The notes below the pieces were generated by a model that made no database searches, was not told the DNA's origin, and saw only the letters and a list, made by a program, of their open reading frames with translations. Of a stretch of DNA of 64,000 nucleotides, positions 1-12,876 are shown in pieces. Origin of the DNA: Cenococcum geophilum 1.58 (Eukaryota; Ascomycota; Dothideomycetes; Gloniales; Gloniaceae). Each line of letters begins with the position of its first letter. Position 1 is the first letter of the stretch. The stretch is taken from NCBI GenBank assembly GCA_001692895.1, contig KV748213.1:744001-808000 (forward strand), written 5' to 3'. The position numbers and the translations under genes were made by a program.

Positions 1-634
1 AGTTAAATTCGGAAAAGTATACTAGGAAACTTTTCGTTCCTTAAGTTATATAGTTTATCTTTCTTTAAGCAGTAGCTTAGCGGTTTGGGTTACTATATAT
101 AGCTTTAAGAAGTACAACTAGGCTTTATACTAAGTTTGGCTAAAGCGGTTTAATAAAGTTAGCTATATCTCCTCTTAGTCGACTTAGGGCATAATAGAGT
201 TGGTTAGCTTTAGTTAGGTAACGGTTAATATTACTAGTTAACTTATTTTTAAGCTAGCTTAGAAATAATTGGAGCTTTTATTATTTACTAGTAAATACTA
301 GGGGGTCTAGTAGTTATTTAGATCGTTTTGGTATAGTAGTCGGCTTAAGGTAAGTAGCTACTGTGGGTTTAGGGCTCGTATTCCGCGTGTTTATCTTTAG
401 AGATGGCGTTTAGTCTTAAGGTCCTAGTGTAGGTATTTTAAGGGCGCGGACTTCTTCTTAGAGGTTCTTAATTAATTGCTAGTATTATGCTTCTTATTCG
501 GCTTATTATTAATTTAAAGTAGCTTAGTTCTGTTTAAGGGCGTCTATAAAAGACTTCTATATCCCTACTAATTATTTTTAGAGTGTAAATATGATGCCGG
601 CGGCCGTTATAGGGGCTTTAGGTTTATTCTGCAT
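1..634 (-). pseudogene. unrecognised minus-strand coding relic
   Basis: On the minus strand an ATG at 634 opens a frame beginning MQNKPKAPITAAG that can be followed to the window edge only by reading through TAA/TAG codons. The residues are charged and Pro/Ser-rich, and all interruptions are TAA or TAG, as expected from RIP. It lies just beyond the LTR-like sequence at 740-1038, so it could be the start of a gag-type gene of a second element in tandem, or flanking sequence. I do not recognise the family. Confidence 0.3.
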
Positions 635-739
635 GTCGACGGTAGTATAGGTAGTTAACGCAACGTAGTATTACGGAGTGAGTATAAGCGACGATAATAT
701 ATAGTAAGGTAGATATTATTAAGCTATATATATAAACTG

Positions 740-1038
740 TGTAAGGAGGTTAAGACGTTATATAAGGAAAGAAGGTAGGAGAATAGGAAGAAAGGGTATA
801 TATTGTTGACTTAGTTACTTAGTTAATATATATATAGGCAGAATAGGGTTTAGGTCGTGGTCCTGGCAGAACTTAGTAGAATTTGGTAGAACTTGGCAGA
901 ATATAGCAGAATGCCGTAGATTGCCGTTAGATTGCCATCAGATTGCTATTAGATTGCTATTTCGCGGTTAGTCTCTAATTGCTAAGTNGGTGGAAACAGG
1001 TGGACGTGTGTAAGGTGTCACAGGGGTGTCCCGTAACA
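740..1038 (-). repeat. LTR-like sequence of a Gypsy element
   Basis: Read on the minus strand it begins TGTTACGGGACACC at 1038 and plausibly ends CCTTACA at 740, giving the usual TG...CA ends. It lies directly downstream of the minus-strand Gypsy pol relic, so it fits a 3' LTR. It contains imperfect 10-12-bp tandem units (865-960, variants of ggcagaacttagtaga). The 740 border is inferred; no second LTR copy or target duplication was found. One undetermined base is at 988. Confidence 0.45.
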
Positions 1039-1049
1039 CTTAATACCTA

Positions 1050-4000
1050 TATTTAACCTTATGGTTTCGATTTATGGGGTTTTCCCCATTATCTTATCTA
1101 TAGTATATCCGGAACCATTACTAAATCTTTACCTTTAGTCCTTAGAAATGTTTTAATTGCCGTATTATATCCCGGCTAAAGGTATTTCTTAGGTTCCTAA
1201 CTATTATGCGCCTAAGAGTATTCTTCCTAACGGATTAAAAATTCGCGCTTCTTCTAGCACTATCTTTAGTCTAAAATGTCTTCTATATTCCATTCTAGTT
1301 CCCCATTAATTTGCTAGGGGGTAGTAATTCCGCACCGTCTCTTCTCCGGTATAGCTTTAGTAAGAAAACATAAAATATAGGATGTATTAAATATAATTTC
1401 AGTAATTCTAATTTATAGGCTTAATTTCCTTTAGTTTTCCTAACTATCTTAAAGGGTCCGAGCTACTAGTAATCTAGCTTCTTCTTAATACGTTTTATTT
1501 GGATATTTTTTATAAATAGTAAGACTTCGTCTCCTATCTTAAATTCTTTTAGTATATATTTTTCGTTATAGTATCTTTTTTGCACAGCCTAGGCGTCTAA
1601 TAAGTGCTTTTTAAGTTCTTTTCTACGAATTCTTATTTGCTTAATTCTCTTAGACACTACTAGTGCCTCCCTTTTAGGAATAATGTCCTTAACGTTCTAG
1701 GGGTTATTTACTTTTACCCCAAATAATGCTTTATAAGGGGTCATTTTTATACTACTATAAATACTTATATTATATATATATTACGCCAAAGCTAACCACA
1801 ATGTCTAATTATCCTGTTAATAATTAATATAGTAGTGGAGGTAGTGTTCTAATAACATATTTAGACGCTCCGTTAACCTATCTGTTTATAGGTAAAAGGT
1901 GGTGCTTATCCTTTACTGTATTTTTAATAAGAGATAGAATAAAGACTAAAATACGCTGTTAAATACGGTACCTCTGTTAGATATAATTCCCCTTAGCGTG
2001 CTAAATAAGAGCTACCGTTTTAAAAATAGGTCTACTAGTTCTGCTGCTGTAATCGTTATTATAATAGTAAAGTACCCTAAGAACTTTGTATATCTATCAA
2101 CGATTACTAGGATAGCATTAGTAACCTCTCCCGTTCTTATTTTAGTAGGGGGTAAGCCTATTATAAAATCTATTGTTAATTCTAATATAGGTCCCTATAG
2201 AATAGGAAGCACTAATAACTCACTATATAGGCGATGTCTAAATATCTGTACCCTTTGGCACGTATTACATCTTAATATATAGTCCTTAACCTCCTTAGAT
2301 ATTCCATCCTAAAAGTATTTCCTTTAAACGGCCTTAAGGGTTCTATTAGCACCGTAGTAACCCCTAAAAGGGTCGTTATAGAAGACCTTTAAAATTTCGT
2401 CTTAAACTGCTTAGTCCTTTGGGATATATATAGCACCCTTAAAGCGTAATAGACCCTTTTAGTCTTGTTACTATAGCTTCTTAGTAACTCCGGCCAAGTC
2501 GGTCTCTACTATATTCTTCCACCTCTCCCCAGAAATAAAGGCGTCCCTCTATTATACTTAAAGAAGAAGATCTAAAAAGGTTTTGTATAAATTACTTACT
2601 TCTATTTCACCTACCACTATTATGGATATAAGGCGTGGTATAAGACGTTTTAAACCATTAGTGCTAGTAGATTCTCCTACCGTTATACAGTATACCACGC
2701 TGCGGATAGGTATCTTGCCTATCCCCTTTAGATCCGGATACTTGCAGCTAATATACCGTTAAGTTAAAGGTGCTGTAACACCCCTAATACTTTCTATAGA
2801 ATTCTTACTAATTCTAGGGTACGCTAACTTTATAATATCTGCCTGGCCTATAACCTAGTCCATAACTATATCCTACGGCTCTATAATTATAGCGCTTTAT
2901 AGCTATATCGCCAGGACCTCTGCCCTACTATAAAATTCTATAGTTTTAGGGAAAGAGTCTTTTTTCTTCCTAAGCAAATTTTGCAATGTAGGGATTATTT
3001 CCCCTATACTGTTCTAGATTCTTCCTATCTTGTAATCCGGACGTCTTAATAACCTATTAGCGGGATTTATCTTTCCTAGGTGGTACATAATTTTAAAGTT
3101 ATACTATAATAGTGCCTCTGCCTATCTGGCTTGTTAACCACTTAACACCTTTATAGTTATAAAGTATTCTAGGTTGTTATAGTCTGTAAGGACTTTAATA
3201 GGGTAATTGCTTCCTATATAATAATGTCGCCAGTACTTTATTACTATAACTATTACAAGTAACTCCTAGTTATACGTTATATAACGCTATTTTATAAGGG
3301 TTATTTTCCTTAATTAAAACGCCACAGGATACTATTCTCCGTCTTTTAATTAAGATATAATTACCCCTAGGGTAAAGCCGGATATATTTGTTTTAAGGTA
3401 TATATATAGCTCCTAGCAGAAGTGTATTAGGATAGGCGCTAACGTAAATAAATCCTTTAACCGGTCTATAGCCTGCTTAGCAGCTTCCCTAAATATAAAG
3501 GGTTCTAACTTCTTACTATTCTTAGATCCTTTTAGTAGATCGGTAATTGGGAGTATTACTTATAAATAGTAAATAATAAACGTTTAGTAGAAGTTTGCCG
3601 TGCCTAAGAAAACCTACACCTCTCTAAATATCGTAGGGTAGGGCCATTCCCTAATAGCGTCCACCCGACTTTTCTCTATTAATACTCCGTTAACGCTAAC
3701 AATAAAGCCTAGAAAATTAATGCTAGTAGTATAGAACGTGCACTTTTTTAGGTTTATATAGAGCTTATATTCCTATAGTCTTTCTAGTACTATTTATACG
3801 TGGTGCGTATATGCTTCGTAGTTATTAGAGTAGACTATAATGTTATTAAAGTAGACCATATATATTGTGTCTAATAGGCCTAATAATACCTTATTAATAT
3901 AGGCCTAAAATATCACTAGTGCGTTGGTAAGCCTAAATGGCATTACTAGGTACTTAAAGTGGCCGTACTATATTTAAAACGCCGTTTTCCACTTATCGCT

Positions 4001-4720
4001 GGCTTTAATCCAGATTTAATGGTATATATCTTTTAGATCTAATTTCATAAATATCTTTACGCCCAACAGCCTGTTAATAAGCTCCCCTATTAAGGGTAAT
4101 AGGTAGCAATTCTTTATAGTAATCTTGTTTAGCGCCCAATAGTCGACATAGAGGTAAAAGGTTTTGTCCTTCTTGGGTATAAATATAATTGGTGCCCCTG
4201 CCAGGCTTATAGAGGGCTAAATCTATCCTCTCTAAAGGTTGTCTACTATATATTAACGTAGTACCGCCAGCTTATTTTCTAATAGGTTATACAGAAGCGT
4301 ATCTCCTGCGTATTTTATAGACTATCGCGGTCCTAGCTAGCCACGGAAAAAGCCTGTTCCCTGTAGTATGGAATCCGGTGGCCTCTAATACTTTAAACAG
4401 TGCGCACCTGCGAGCCACTAAGGTCCAAATCCAATTCTTTTACTGGTAATTAAGAAATGAACCCTATAGTCGCGCCGCTCTCTATAAGGTAGTCTTACGT
4501 TACCTATTTGTTATTAACTTAAATAGAGATAGGAATAACCATGCGGTAGCTTACTTCCTCCTTCTCTTACTGGCCCAGTATAAGGGAGTAAAGATCTACT
4601 AAGCTCTCTCTTTTTCCAATTAATCCGACTCTTATTTCTTCTACTAGCAGAAGCGCCTTATATAGCCCTTCTTACTGTAGTTATAATAAACGCGTAACTC
4701 TTAGTTCCACTTATATAGAT
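1050..4720 (-). pseudogene. pol: Ty3/Gypsy pol relic (RT, RNase H, integrase)
   Basis: Minus-strand translation, reading TAA/TAG as former Gln/Trp, gives reverse transcriptase at about 3,550-4,250. Visible are a PIIFIPKKD-like block, KIFMKLDLKDIYHQIWI, and a degenerate active-site block YMVYFNNIIVYSNN in which the two Asp of the usual YLDDI motif read Asn, the result expected from G-to-A change. Integrase lies at about 1,450-2,350, with a zinc-finger remnant RCNTCQR, the core LTIDFIIGLPP and VIVDRYTKF, and a C-terminal GPF-like block (KLDYQQLGPFKIV) followed by tail. RT lies upstream of IN, the Gypsy order. No intact frame is left, so the element is dead. Confidence 0.85.
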
Positions 4721-4739
4721 TAGGTTTTTGCCTATTGTT

Positions 4740-5760
4740 ATTCTAGGGCTAACTAGTATTGCTCTAGGGCTTTAAAGCCTACTCGCGTTGTTCTTCCGTA
4801 GAGTAGTTAGGTCGGGATCTACCCCTATTATTAAAGCTAGGTCTAGTCCTACGCTCTTTATTATTGGTATCTCGTTCCTTTCGCTTGCCCGGATAGTCTC
4901 TTTTAGTATTCTTAATCCGAGTAGCTTTAGAGATAAGCTTTTCTCAAAAGGTAGGAATTTCGCCCTTCTCCTATATAGCCTGTTAAATCTTAGGTCGTAA
5001 CTTGGCAAGTAACTGGTAAAGTTATATAGTATTATCCCATAGGTCTAAGTAGGGTATATTATCTTCTAATTCTTCTAAGTAGTTTATAAACTGGACTATA
5101 CTCTGGCCTTCTTACTATTTAGTGTTATAGTATCGCTGGTTATAATCCATCCCTTAATTAGTAGGGTCTTAGACCTAATTAACTAACTAGGACTTAAGTT
5201 CGTTAAATTTAAGGGGTGTAGTAAGTTTCTTCTTATAGCGTATCTATAAACTCTCGACAGTGCTACGTAGGAAGGTAGAAGCAATTAGTGTCTAATTATA
5301 CTTGTTAGAGTAACGTTTCGGATTTAGCTAAAACTTAGTTTTGCATTAACGGATAAAACGATTGCAGTTCCGAAGACTATTACTATAGTACTTATTAGGT
5401 TCCTTTATACGTAATTTAGGTTTTTCTAACGTTATAGCGTAGTATAGCGTTACCCCTTTAAGTCCGCTTTATGTCTAGGGTATCTATACTTCCCCTAATT
5501 ATCCTTATAATTGTTCTTAGTAGTCTTAATATACTTATCTTAATTATATCTCTAACTCCTTTGTTTTTTATAGGGTCTTATATAGCGACCGCTCTAATAA
5601 CTCCCTAGCGGTAATCGTTCCTAAAGGTCTCGCAAGGTTAGACAGACCAGCCGTGGCTTCTTCGTAGGAAGAGGGAATGCGCTCCTCTAGGGAGACTCTT
5701 TAAGCCTCTTACGGTAGGGGCGTCGTTTCGGGGGGTAAGGAGGTATGGCCCGTTATCGTT
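4740..5760 (-). pseudogene. gag: Ty3/Gypsy gag relic
   Basis: Directly upstream of the minus-strand pol relic. Translation gives a capsid-like block (RFIRQCKTKFQLNPKRYSNK, then a QRYYNTKQQEGQSIVQFINY-like helix and LEELEDNIP), matching the usual fungal Gypsy gag pattern in which a 'Q(S)xxxFxxYLEELE' helix follows the capsid core. The segment 4,772-5,008 is still open on the minus strand but is only a surviving fragment. Everything else is broken by TAA/TAG. The 5' LTR was not found upstream. Confidence 0.6.
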
Positions 5761-5769
5761 AATTAATAG

Positions 5770-6229
5770 CCGTACGTTCCTTCCGTAAAGGATTAAGAGC
5801 GATTAGAATTATAAGAGGCCAGTTTAACCGGAACGTATAATTATCTAATTAATAGTGTAGAATACGAGTTATAGGTAAGTAGAAGATAAGTTAAGGTAAA
5901 ACAATCTTTATATATAAAGGATAAATGCTTTCTAACCTCTTCTATTTAGAGACTAATTGCTAGTCCTTCTCTAGAGGAGAACCAGCTCCCTATATAATCC
6001 TTCTAAGACGCTAGCTAAACCCTTTACCCCTTATCTGTCTAACCGTATCTTCTAGGACATAGATGGAATATAGATAAGACCTCCTTCTGTCTTATCTGAT
6101 ATATACCTTCGAGGGAATTCCGTTATACTAGTTTATTTTAGACTTCTAGTAAACCCTATATAAACGATTAAGTATATAAATATAACTCTTAACTATATTT
6201 TATTTAGAGATAGATAGTTAAACTAAAAT
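5770..6229. other. unassigned RIPped gap
   Basis: Between the 5' end of the minus-strand Gypsy gag and the next plus-strand Gypsy fragment. AT-shifted, with no frame I can follow and no LTR termini recognised. Probably eroded LTR or flank. Confidence 0.3.
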
Positions 6230-7022
6230 TGCGAACGTAATTATGGAATAATACCTATAAATATACTACTCCTACCTATAAGACGACTAGGAAAAATAGC
6301 TACCATTAGCTAAGTTTACTGCAAATAATATAAGAAACAAATTAATAGGCGTAACGCTGTTCTACGTAACCTATAAATAAGACCCTTAACTTAGATTTAA
6401 ACTATAACCTAAAATTAATATAATAGGACCTATAATTAAGAGGATTTAACTAATTAACATATATAACTTCGCTAATTAAATAAAGTAGTTAATGGAACTA
6501 TTATAAAGTAAATTAGCGTATGCTTAAATAGTATAGGAATAGTATATGAACAAAGAACGAGCTTTCGCGTGGGACTTTAAGGAAGGTAATATAGTTTACC
6601 TAAATATACAAAACCTAAAGACTTAATAACCCTTAAAGAAATTAGACTGGAAGTTTACGGGCCTATACTAAGTTAAGAAGAAACTAAGCCTATATACTTA
6701 TAAACTTAAACTACTAACTAAGATAAAAATATATTTAACGTTTTATGTAAACTTATTATAACCCTTAAAGGGTAAACCTATAACTTATAAAGTACTACTA
6801 CTACCTTCCGTAATTATTAATAACGGTAACAGTTCTTACTTTATTAACTTAATTAATGATATATAATAGAAGATATAATCTAAATAATTTAAATTTCTTA
6901 TTAAATAGGAAAGATATAAAATATAAACTTAGGAAACCTATAACTAGATTAAGACCAACGCGCCTTCCCTAGTAAAAGAATTCTATAAAGACTATCCTTC
7001 GCGGCCTACTTTAGCTAAATGG
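6230..7022 (+). pseudogene. Gypsy integrase C-terminus and chromodomain relic
   Basis: Plus-strand translation with TAA/TAG read through gives the C-terminal part of a Ty3/Gypsy integrase: a TANNIRNKLIGVTLFYVTYK block (integrase core end), KERAFAWDFKEGNIVYLN, then KKLDWKFTGLYQVKKKLS (GPY/F-type module), YKLKLLTKIKIYLTFYVNLL, and a chromodomain-like end (INDIQQKIQSKQFKFLIK, followed by ERYKIQTQETYNQI). The reverse transcriptase portion is missing upstream, so the element is 5'-truncated. Its strand is opposite to the neighbouring Gypsy relic, so it is a separate copy. Confidence 0.75.
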
Positions 7023-7025
7023 ACA

Positions 7026-10010
7026 TAATATATTATTATTATTCATTGCTTAACGTCCGATTCGGATCCCTATTAGGCCCACGCGGACTACTCCTTATAT
7101 ACATGTGGGGAGAAAACTTTATTTAAGAAAACCCCGTAATCTATCTCCCTGCCTTTTAGGACTCGCCTATAAGGCGCCTACGAGGCGCCTACGAGTTACC
7201 TGTGGTGCTCTACTACCTTACTTTTTAACCTTTTTAGGAACCACTGCTGCCGTAACAAGCCTACGGACGCGCTAGTATTGTAAACTTTACTCTACTACTG
7301 TAGAGTTATTAGGGGGCGCCCATTGCTCACCCCCCCCCCCCCCCACCCTTTATTACTATTTCCCTTACAACCTAGAACTGGTTTAGTATATTTTGGCTAA
7401 TAAGCTACTAGGTAACTACCTTAAGGCCTTTTTATATCAAGAGTAGTATGTTATAATTCTCTATACTAGCTACTAAGAGTATTACTTCTTAGTTAGTACG
7501 TAAGGGGTATAACAGTATTACGTATTTTAGTGTCTGTCTTAGCTAGCTATATTTGTATCTTAGGCTACCTACTAGAACACCCACCTAGTAGAGCTAGTTT
7601 TTTAGTCCTATTATTCCTGTTCTTAAGAGTGTTGCTATTATATTTTCTACCTTTATTAGGCCTTCTTAGAGCCCTAGAGTGTTTACCTCCTATAGCGTTA
7701 ACTATGCTACGGCTTAGGTTCCTCTTGCCTTAGTTAGCCTTTATACCTTTAACTCTTATACACCTCTTTAGTGTTAGTCTAGCTAGTGTTATATTACGGT
7801 AGATAGTTTCCTAGCGTTCTTTTATGCTTTACTTTAGCTCCTTTCTCTCTCTTACTATTATCTTTACTGGCCTCTTACGCGTTTCCCTTCCTCCTCTATA
7901 TAGGCCTAGGCCCTAAAGCAGTACTATTCTTCTTTTACTTTCTTTACCTATTTCTCTAATATGTCTTCCCTACTTTAGGGTTATTAGTTTATTCTCCTAT
8001 AGGGCGCCCTAGGGTCCCTCTATAGTTTATTTAGGCGTGTCTTAATATACTTTATAACATTAGAGTTACGTTTATTTTACGCCCTTTATATTGCAGCGGC
8101 TTTAATATATAGTTATAGGGGGGGAATATTGGCTTCCTTTTTAAGCAGTGCTGTAGCCGTTCGCTTATATCCGCCTGTTATACTCTAAAGGTAGGCTATT
8201 TAGACCTTTTAGAGTGGTTTAAGGAGTAATTTAGGGGGGCCTTTCTTAGATTCTCTAATGGCCTAAATACTAGACCTATATGTTATAGTTGGCCGGACAA
8301 CTGCTGTATATAGTAGGCGTAACCTCTAGAAGTATAGACCCTATATAAAATTAACGATCCTAGATAATATAATGTACTATACTTAGCCCTTATGGGCCGC
8401 TTACGCTATATATACGCTCTACCGGAGCTTGCTATCTACCTATACTTCTAATACCCTTAGGCCCTAAACTAGTTAACCCCTAAAGCCTTAGATATAAATT
8501 ATATACTAGAGATCTATAGATTAGTTACGTTTTCTTATAAAGTGGATTAGCTGGTATTTCTCTAGTGAGAATTAAACTTTATATTGTCTTACCTATTCTA
8601 TATAGGTGTTATAAGCTTTCTTTAGTGTTCTATAATTCTCTGCGGCTATTAGCCCTTATATAATTAGGTTTGTATTATTAATAAAGCCTATCCCCTAGGT
8701 TGCCCCTTCCTTAAAGAAGTTAAGTAGGTTACTTATAAAGAAAAGGAAGAGTATAGGCGAGAGGGGTAATCCTTATAGTATTCCTGTTATAACTGCGATA
8801 GAGGGGCTCTAGTATCTACTAAAGATTAGTAATGTTTCTTTTTAACCTATAAACCCTTAAATAAATTATATAATCCATTCTAGGAAGCCTTTTACCCTAA
8901 GGATATATAGAAGACGCTCGTGGGGTATATTATCGTAGGCGCCGCTAATATCTAGGCTAAGTATTAATACTACAAAGTCTCTTCGCATCGCCTATACGGA
9001 TTTAATGGTGGTAGCGAGTAGCGTAAGTGCTAATAGTGTTAAGCGGTTCTTTCTTGCCCCCATTTAGCTTTGTAGTAGTAGGTTATATTCCTTAACCGTG
9101 TCTGCTATACGGTCCGCTATTACCTTTTCTAAGATCTTGCTAAGGGTGTTTTCTAAGGCAATATGGCGGTAGCTTCCTGGGATTAAGTAATCTGCTTTAC
9201 CTTTTTTCTATAGAATAACTGTTGTTATAGATCTTCCGAGTTATAGGTAGTAGCCTATAGTAAAGTATACCCTGGCTATATCTGTAAGCTAGGGTGCTAT
9301 AAGTAGTCCATAGGTTTTTAAGGCCTTATTTAGAATCCTATCTGGTCCTAGTACTATATTATTTAAAAGGCGGCTAATAGTTCTAGCCATTTCCTCTATT
9401 ATTATATCGCTGTTGACCCTTAGGTGAGTTACTAGTATTTTACCTATAATATCGCTAAGGTCTGCCGGAGCCGGTTAAGGGAAGAACCTTTCTATAAGGA
9501 TCTTTGCCTTCTTATTATTGTTATTAGTAGCCTATAATTCCCCTACTCTTTATAGGGGTGGTAAGTATAGGTCTTCTGCTAGGCGCCCTACCTTTTTCTT
9601 TACCTATTTTGCTATAGCCTAAAGGCCCTTATTATAGGGGAGGCTTAAGTTAAAAGTATGCTTATTTATAACCCATCTCTAGTTATTTCTTACTTCTTTC
9701 TTTAGGGTATTCTTTAACTGGTTTCTCGTGTCTTTATATCGTCTTTCGTCTTTAGGGTTATGGCTGCTTGTGTATTTCCTTCTTGCTTATTATTAGCTAG
9801 CAATAAGAACCGCGCATTATGCGGACCATACGTGTCGCGCGTAGGGGCCCGGTTTTGAGACCGGGCAGTGCTCTTCTAGCCCGTTTTTAATCGCTGCCTA
9901 GATCCTTTCTAGTCTTTGGTCGATTTCCTTAGGGGTGGCTAATAAGCCTCGCTTATTTGGAATTGGGTGGATTTCTTCTAGGTCTTAGAGTTGTTATTTA
10001 ACTGTATTAA
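7026..10010 (-). mobile_element. LINE (non-LTR retrotransposon), 5'-truncated
   Basis: Minus-strand non-LTR element. The presumed 3' end is at the low-coordinate side, where the plus strand shows tattattattattcattgc, i.e. a (TAA)n-type tail on the minus strand, preceded by a 3' UTR of about 300 bp. That UTR contains a run of 15 C (7,330-7,344). The UTR start resembles 13,331-13,390 in the Copia interior. Only the end of the endonuclease region, RT and an RNase H-like part remain. Neighbours are Gypsy fragments on both sides. Confidence 0.7.
7400..9960 (-). pseudogene. LINE ORF2 relic (RT, RNase H-like tail)
   Basis: Minus-strand translation gives a typical Tad/I-like RT: KADYLIPGSYRHIALENTLS, KILEKVIADRIADTV, MGARKNRLTLLALTLL, LSLDISGAYDNIPHERLLYI, QGLPLSPILFLFFISNLL, then GIGFINNTNLI at the FVDD position, where both Asp read Asn, as G-to-A RIP would produce. 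Downstream is KAYNTYIEQVRQYKVQFS, then a tail where RNase H is expected (7,400-8,000). All stops in the followed frame are TAA/TAG. A Cys/His-poor linker with WSA...C lies at about 9,800. Function was target-primed reverse transcription; it is now inactive. Confidence 0.8.
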
Positions 10011-10029
10011 GGAAACTGTCTGTCTTGAG

Positions 10030-10640
10030 ATGGATATAATATAAAAGTAAATAATTGCTACCTAATACGAATATATAAAATATAATAGCAGAAAGCTTAA
10101 AATTAAAAAGAACTTAAAATACGTTATAATGTTTGTAATATAATTATATAATACGCAAGATATTAAGGAACTTTAACCGCTAGTTAAAGTTATTTAATTA
10201 GTTAGATCTGCCTTACTAAGACCTACTATAAAGATATTAGTTCTACTTACCGCCTTAACTAAGCTAATCGCGATTTTTTATCCTAGGGATAGAAAATCCT
10301 AATTAGCCTATTTAATGATAGAATTGGTAAAACCTTATACCGCTACCTAACGCGAAAATATAACACGCGATAAGTTATAAGTCTTAACTAAAATTAAATT
10401 ATTTGGACCTTTAGCTAAAAGGGGGGATACTATAACGGGACTAGCCTAGTTATAGTAGGAATGTCTTAATAAAACACTTAATAGATAAATTCTAACGCTT
10501 TAACCAAATTCTAATAGATTAATTAAATTCTACTAAAGTCCGTTAAAGACCGCGTGTATATATACGCATGCATTGACTACCAAGCCCCTAACTATTTAAT
10601 TATATAATTCTCTTATTATTCCTTTCTCTTCTTTACGCAA
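10030..10640 (+). repeat. Gypsy 3' end: polypurine tract and 3' LTR
   Basis: 10,030-10,420 is a short RIPped pol tail. The plus strand then shows a polypurine stretch (ctaaaaggggggatac, about 10,415-10,430) immediately followed by TATAACGGGACTAGCC at 10,431, which reads as a RIPped TGTAACGGGAC LTR start. The LTR end is not certain; about 10,640 is a guess because the next coding relic begins there. It is a different LTR family from 740-1038. Confidence 0.5.
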
Positions 10641-10649
10641 CGTCTTGTT

Positions 10650-12665
10650 CTTAGCAAGAGCTATATACCCTTAGATTTAGATAGAATTTATATTGTTCCT
10701 TTAAATCTTCCCTAAAGTCTCTTAGCGCCCTTATAGCTAAGTATAATAGGATTAAATAGCTAATAGTTAGAAAAAGTAAAGGCCTATAAAACTAAAAGGA
10801 GCTAGTAGTAAAGCCTTAAACCCTTAACGGAATTTAAGGATAACACCTAAATTTATAAGTTAATTAGTAGGATTAGTAGTTTAAAGTATTAATAAATAGT
10901 AAAGTAATACGGAACTATATCTTACTAATAGTAGTTAAAAAAAAATAGAATTATTTTATAGATAAAAGGAGTAACCTTACCTATTAGTTATAATTTTAGG
11001 AGATCTAATAGCTTATAGAGGAGGGATTATTAACCTTAAAATAGGACCTATTTAAATAACTATTAAAGGAAAACAAATTAAGATATTTTTAATATCCTAC
11101 TATTAGGACGGGATAAGGTAGTATTAGAAATACCTTAATTATAAGAATATAATCTAAAAATTAATTAGATTATAGGCTAGGTTAATATTAGAGATACTTA
11201 ATAATATAAAATATAATAGTAAACTAAGTTAGTATTGTACTAAGTTAAAGTAATATATAAAGAGACTAAGTAAGACTTAAGTTATATACTAAAGAGATAC
11301 TATAAGTATAGTAAAAAACTATAGAGCCTAGAAAGTAAAAAGTTAGTAAATTATATAGTATAGGACTATAAAATAAAGTTAGAACTAGGAATAAGTCTAA
11401 GGTTCTTTTTAACCTATAAGCTTACTTAAAAAGAATTAGGGGTACTTAAAGAGTTTATTTTATAAAAAAAACTTATAAAAGGGATATATTAGACTATTAT
11501 AGTTATTAGTAGAATATCTAGTATTATTTATACTAAAGAAGAATGGAAAACTTAGGCTATATATTAACTCTAAATGGTTAAATAGTATTACTTAAAAGGA
11601 TAGGTATTCTTTACCCTTAATTAGCGAAATCTAGGATTAAATAGGTAATGCGTAAATTTTTATAAAGATAGATCTAAAGTAGGCGTACTATTAGATTAAG
11701 ATTAAGGAGGGCAATAAATAAAAGGCAGCCTTTAGGTTAAGAGAAGGACTATATAAGCTATTAATTATATAATTCAGATTAATAAATATATTAGTAATAT
11801 TCTAGAAGAGAATTAATAGTATATTAGGAGAATACCTTAATAATAATATTATCTATTTAATAACTAAGGAAGAGTACGGAAAATACATTAAATAGGTTTT
11901 AAAGAGACTATAAGAAAAATAAATGCTAGTAATAATTAAGAAATATAAGTTCTTTATAAGGAAGACTAATTTTATTAGATTTATTATTAAACTAGGTTAT
12001 ATTAATATAGACCTAAGAAAAATTAAAGCTATAGTAAGTTAGTAGGAACTAAAGAATATTAAACTATTTACTAGGCTTATAAAAAAAGAGGAATTATAGG
12101 TATAAGGAGATAAATAAAAGGAGCTATTTAAAGAACTTAAAGAACTGTTTACCTAGGAACTAATCTTTAAAATCTATTAACTAGGACTAGATATAGTTAT
12201 AGAAACAAATATATTAAACTTTATACTAGGAGTATAGAAATATATAGCACCTAATAGCATACTATAGTTAAAAGATAACACTACTAGAGTTAAACTATAA
12301 CGTCTATAATAAAGAGTTATTAGGTATAATTATAGTACTTAAGAAATAAAGAGCATTCTTATAAGGTATAGAAAAACTATTTATAGTTAAAACGGATTAT
12401 AAAAACCTAATGGGGTTCCTAATAATAAAAAAACTTAATTAAAGATAGGTTAAATAGGTAGAAATGCTTATAAAATACTATTTTAAAATTTAGTATATTA
12501 AGGGCACTAAGAATATAAGGGTAGATGCGCTAAGTAAAAAGGCTAAATTATAGAATAATAAGGAACTATTAGAAGTAGTACTATATAGAGATAAGGATGG
12601 ATTAATTAGATATAATTGCCCTAAGCTAGTAGTAACTTAAGAGGATAATAAACTAAAAAAAGTCT
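10650..12665 (+). pseudogene. pol: Gypsy pol relic, 5' part (protease, RT, RNase H)
   Basis: Plus-strand frame with TAA/TAG read through. A protease-end block ILLLGRDKVVLEIP lies near 11,100. RT follows: KELGVLKEFILQKKLIKGI, KLRLCIDFQWLNSITQKDRY (from about 11,545), FIKIDLKQAYYQIKIKEGNK, a degenerate active-site region (NNNIIYLITKEEY), then IKQVLKRLQEKQMLVIIKKY. RNase H remnants follow. It stops abruptly at 12,665, where a Copia element is inserted. Its integrase half continues at 19,734, so both parts belong to one former element of about 4 kb of coding sequence. Confidence 0.8.
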
Positions 12666-12670
12666 ATAAG
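12666..12670. repeat. target-site duplication, left copy (ataag)
   Basis: The 5 bp ataag abut the left Copia LTR and recur at 19,729-19,733 directly after the right LTR. They mark insertion of the Copia element into Gypsy pol. Confidence 0.85.
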
Positions 12671-12876
12671 TGTTGGGAATAAGGCAAGTTGCTATTATAT
12701 ACGGCAAACTGCCGTCACGTAATGGCAAGTTGCTATTACGTGTCGCCGCGGCACTAGCGTAGTAAGGAGCCTTAAGTTCCTTGCCCTCTCTTATTCTAAT
12801 AAAATAAGCTTTTAACTAACATTACTATAACCTACTTAAGTAGTCGTTATTAGTGAGTTACCCTATATAACTAACA
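12671..12876 (+). repeat. Copia 5' LTR (206 bp)
   Basis: Starts TGTTGGGAATAAGG and ends ctaaca. It is the same length as the right LTR at 19,523-19,728 and alignable end to end; differences are mostly C/T and G/A. This copy carries more T/A at variable sites than the right copy. It contains an internal near-duplicate (ggcaagttgctattatatac / ggcaagttgctattacgtg). Confidence 0.9.

Noticed and set aside
865-960. Short tandem units considered as a CRISPR array
   Set aside because: Units of 10-12 bp without spacers, in an LTR of a fungal retroelement.
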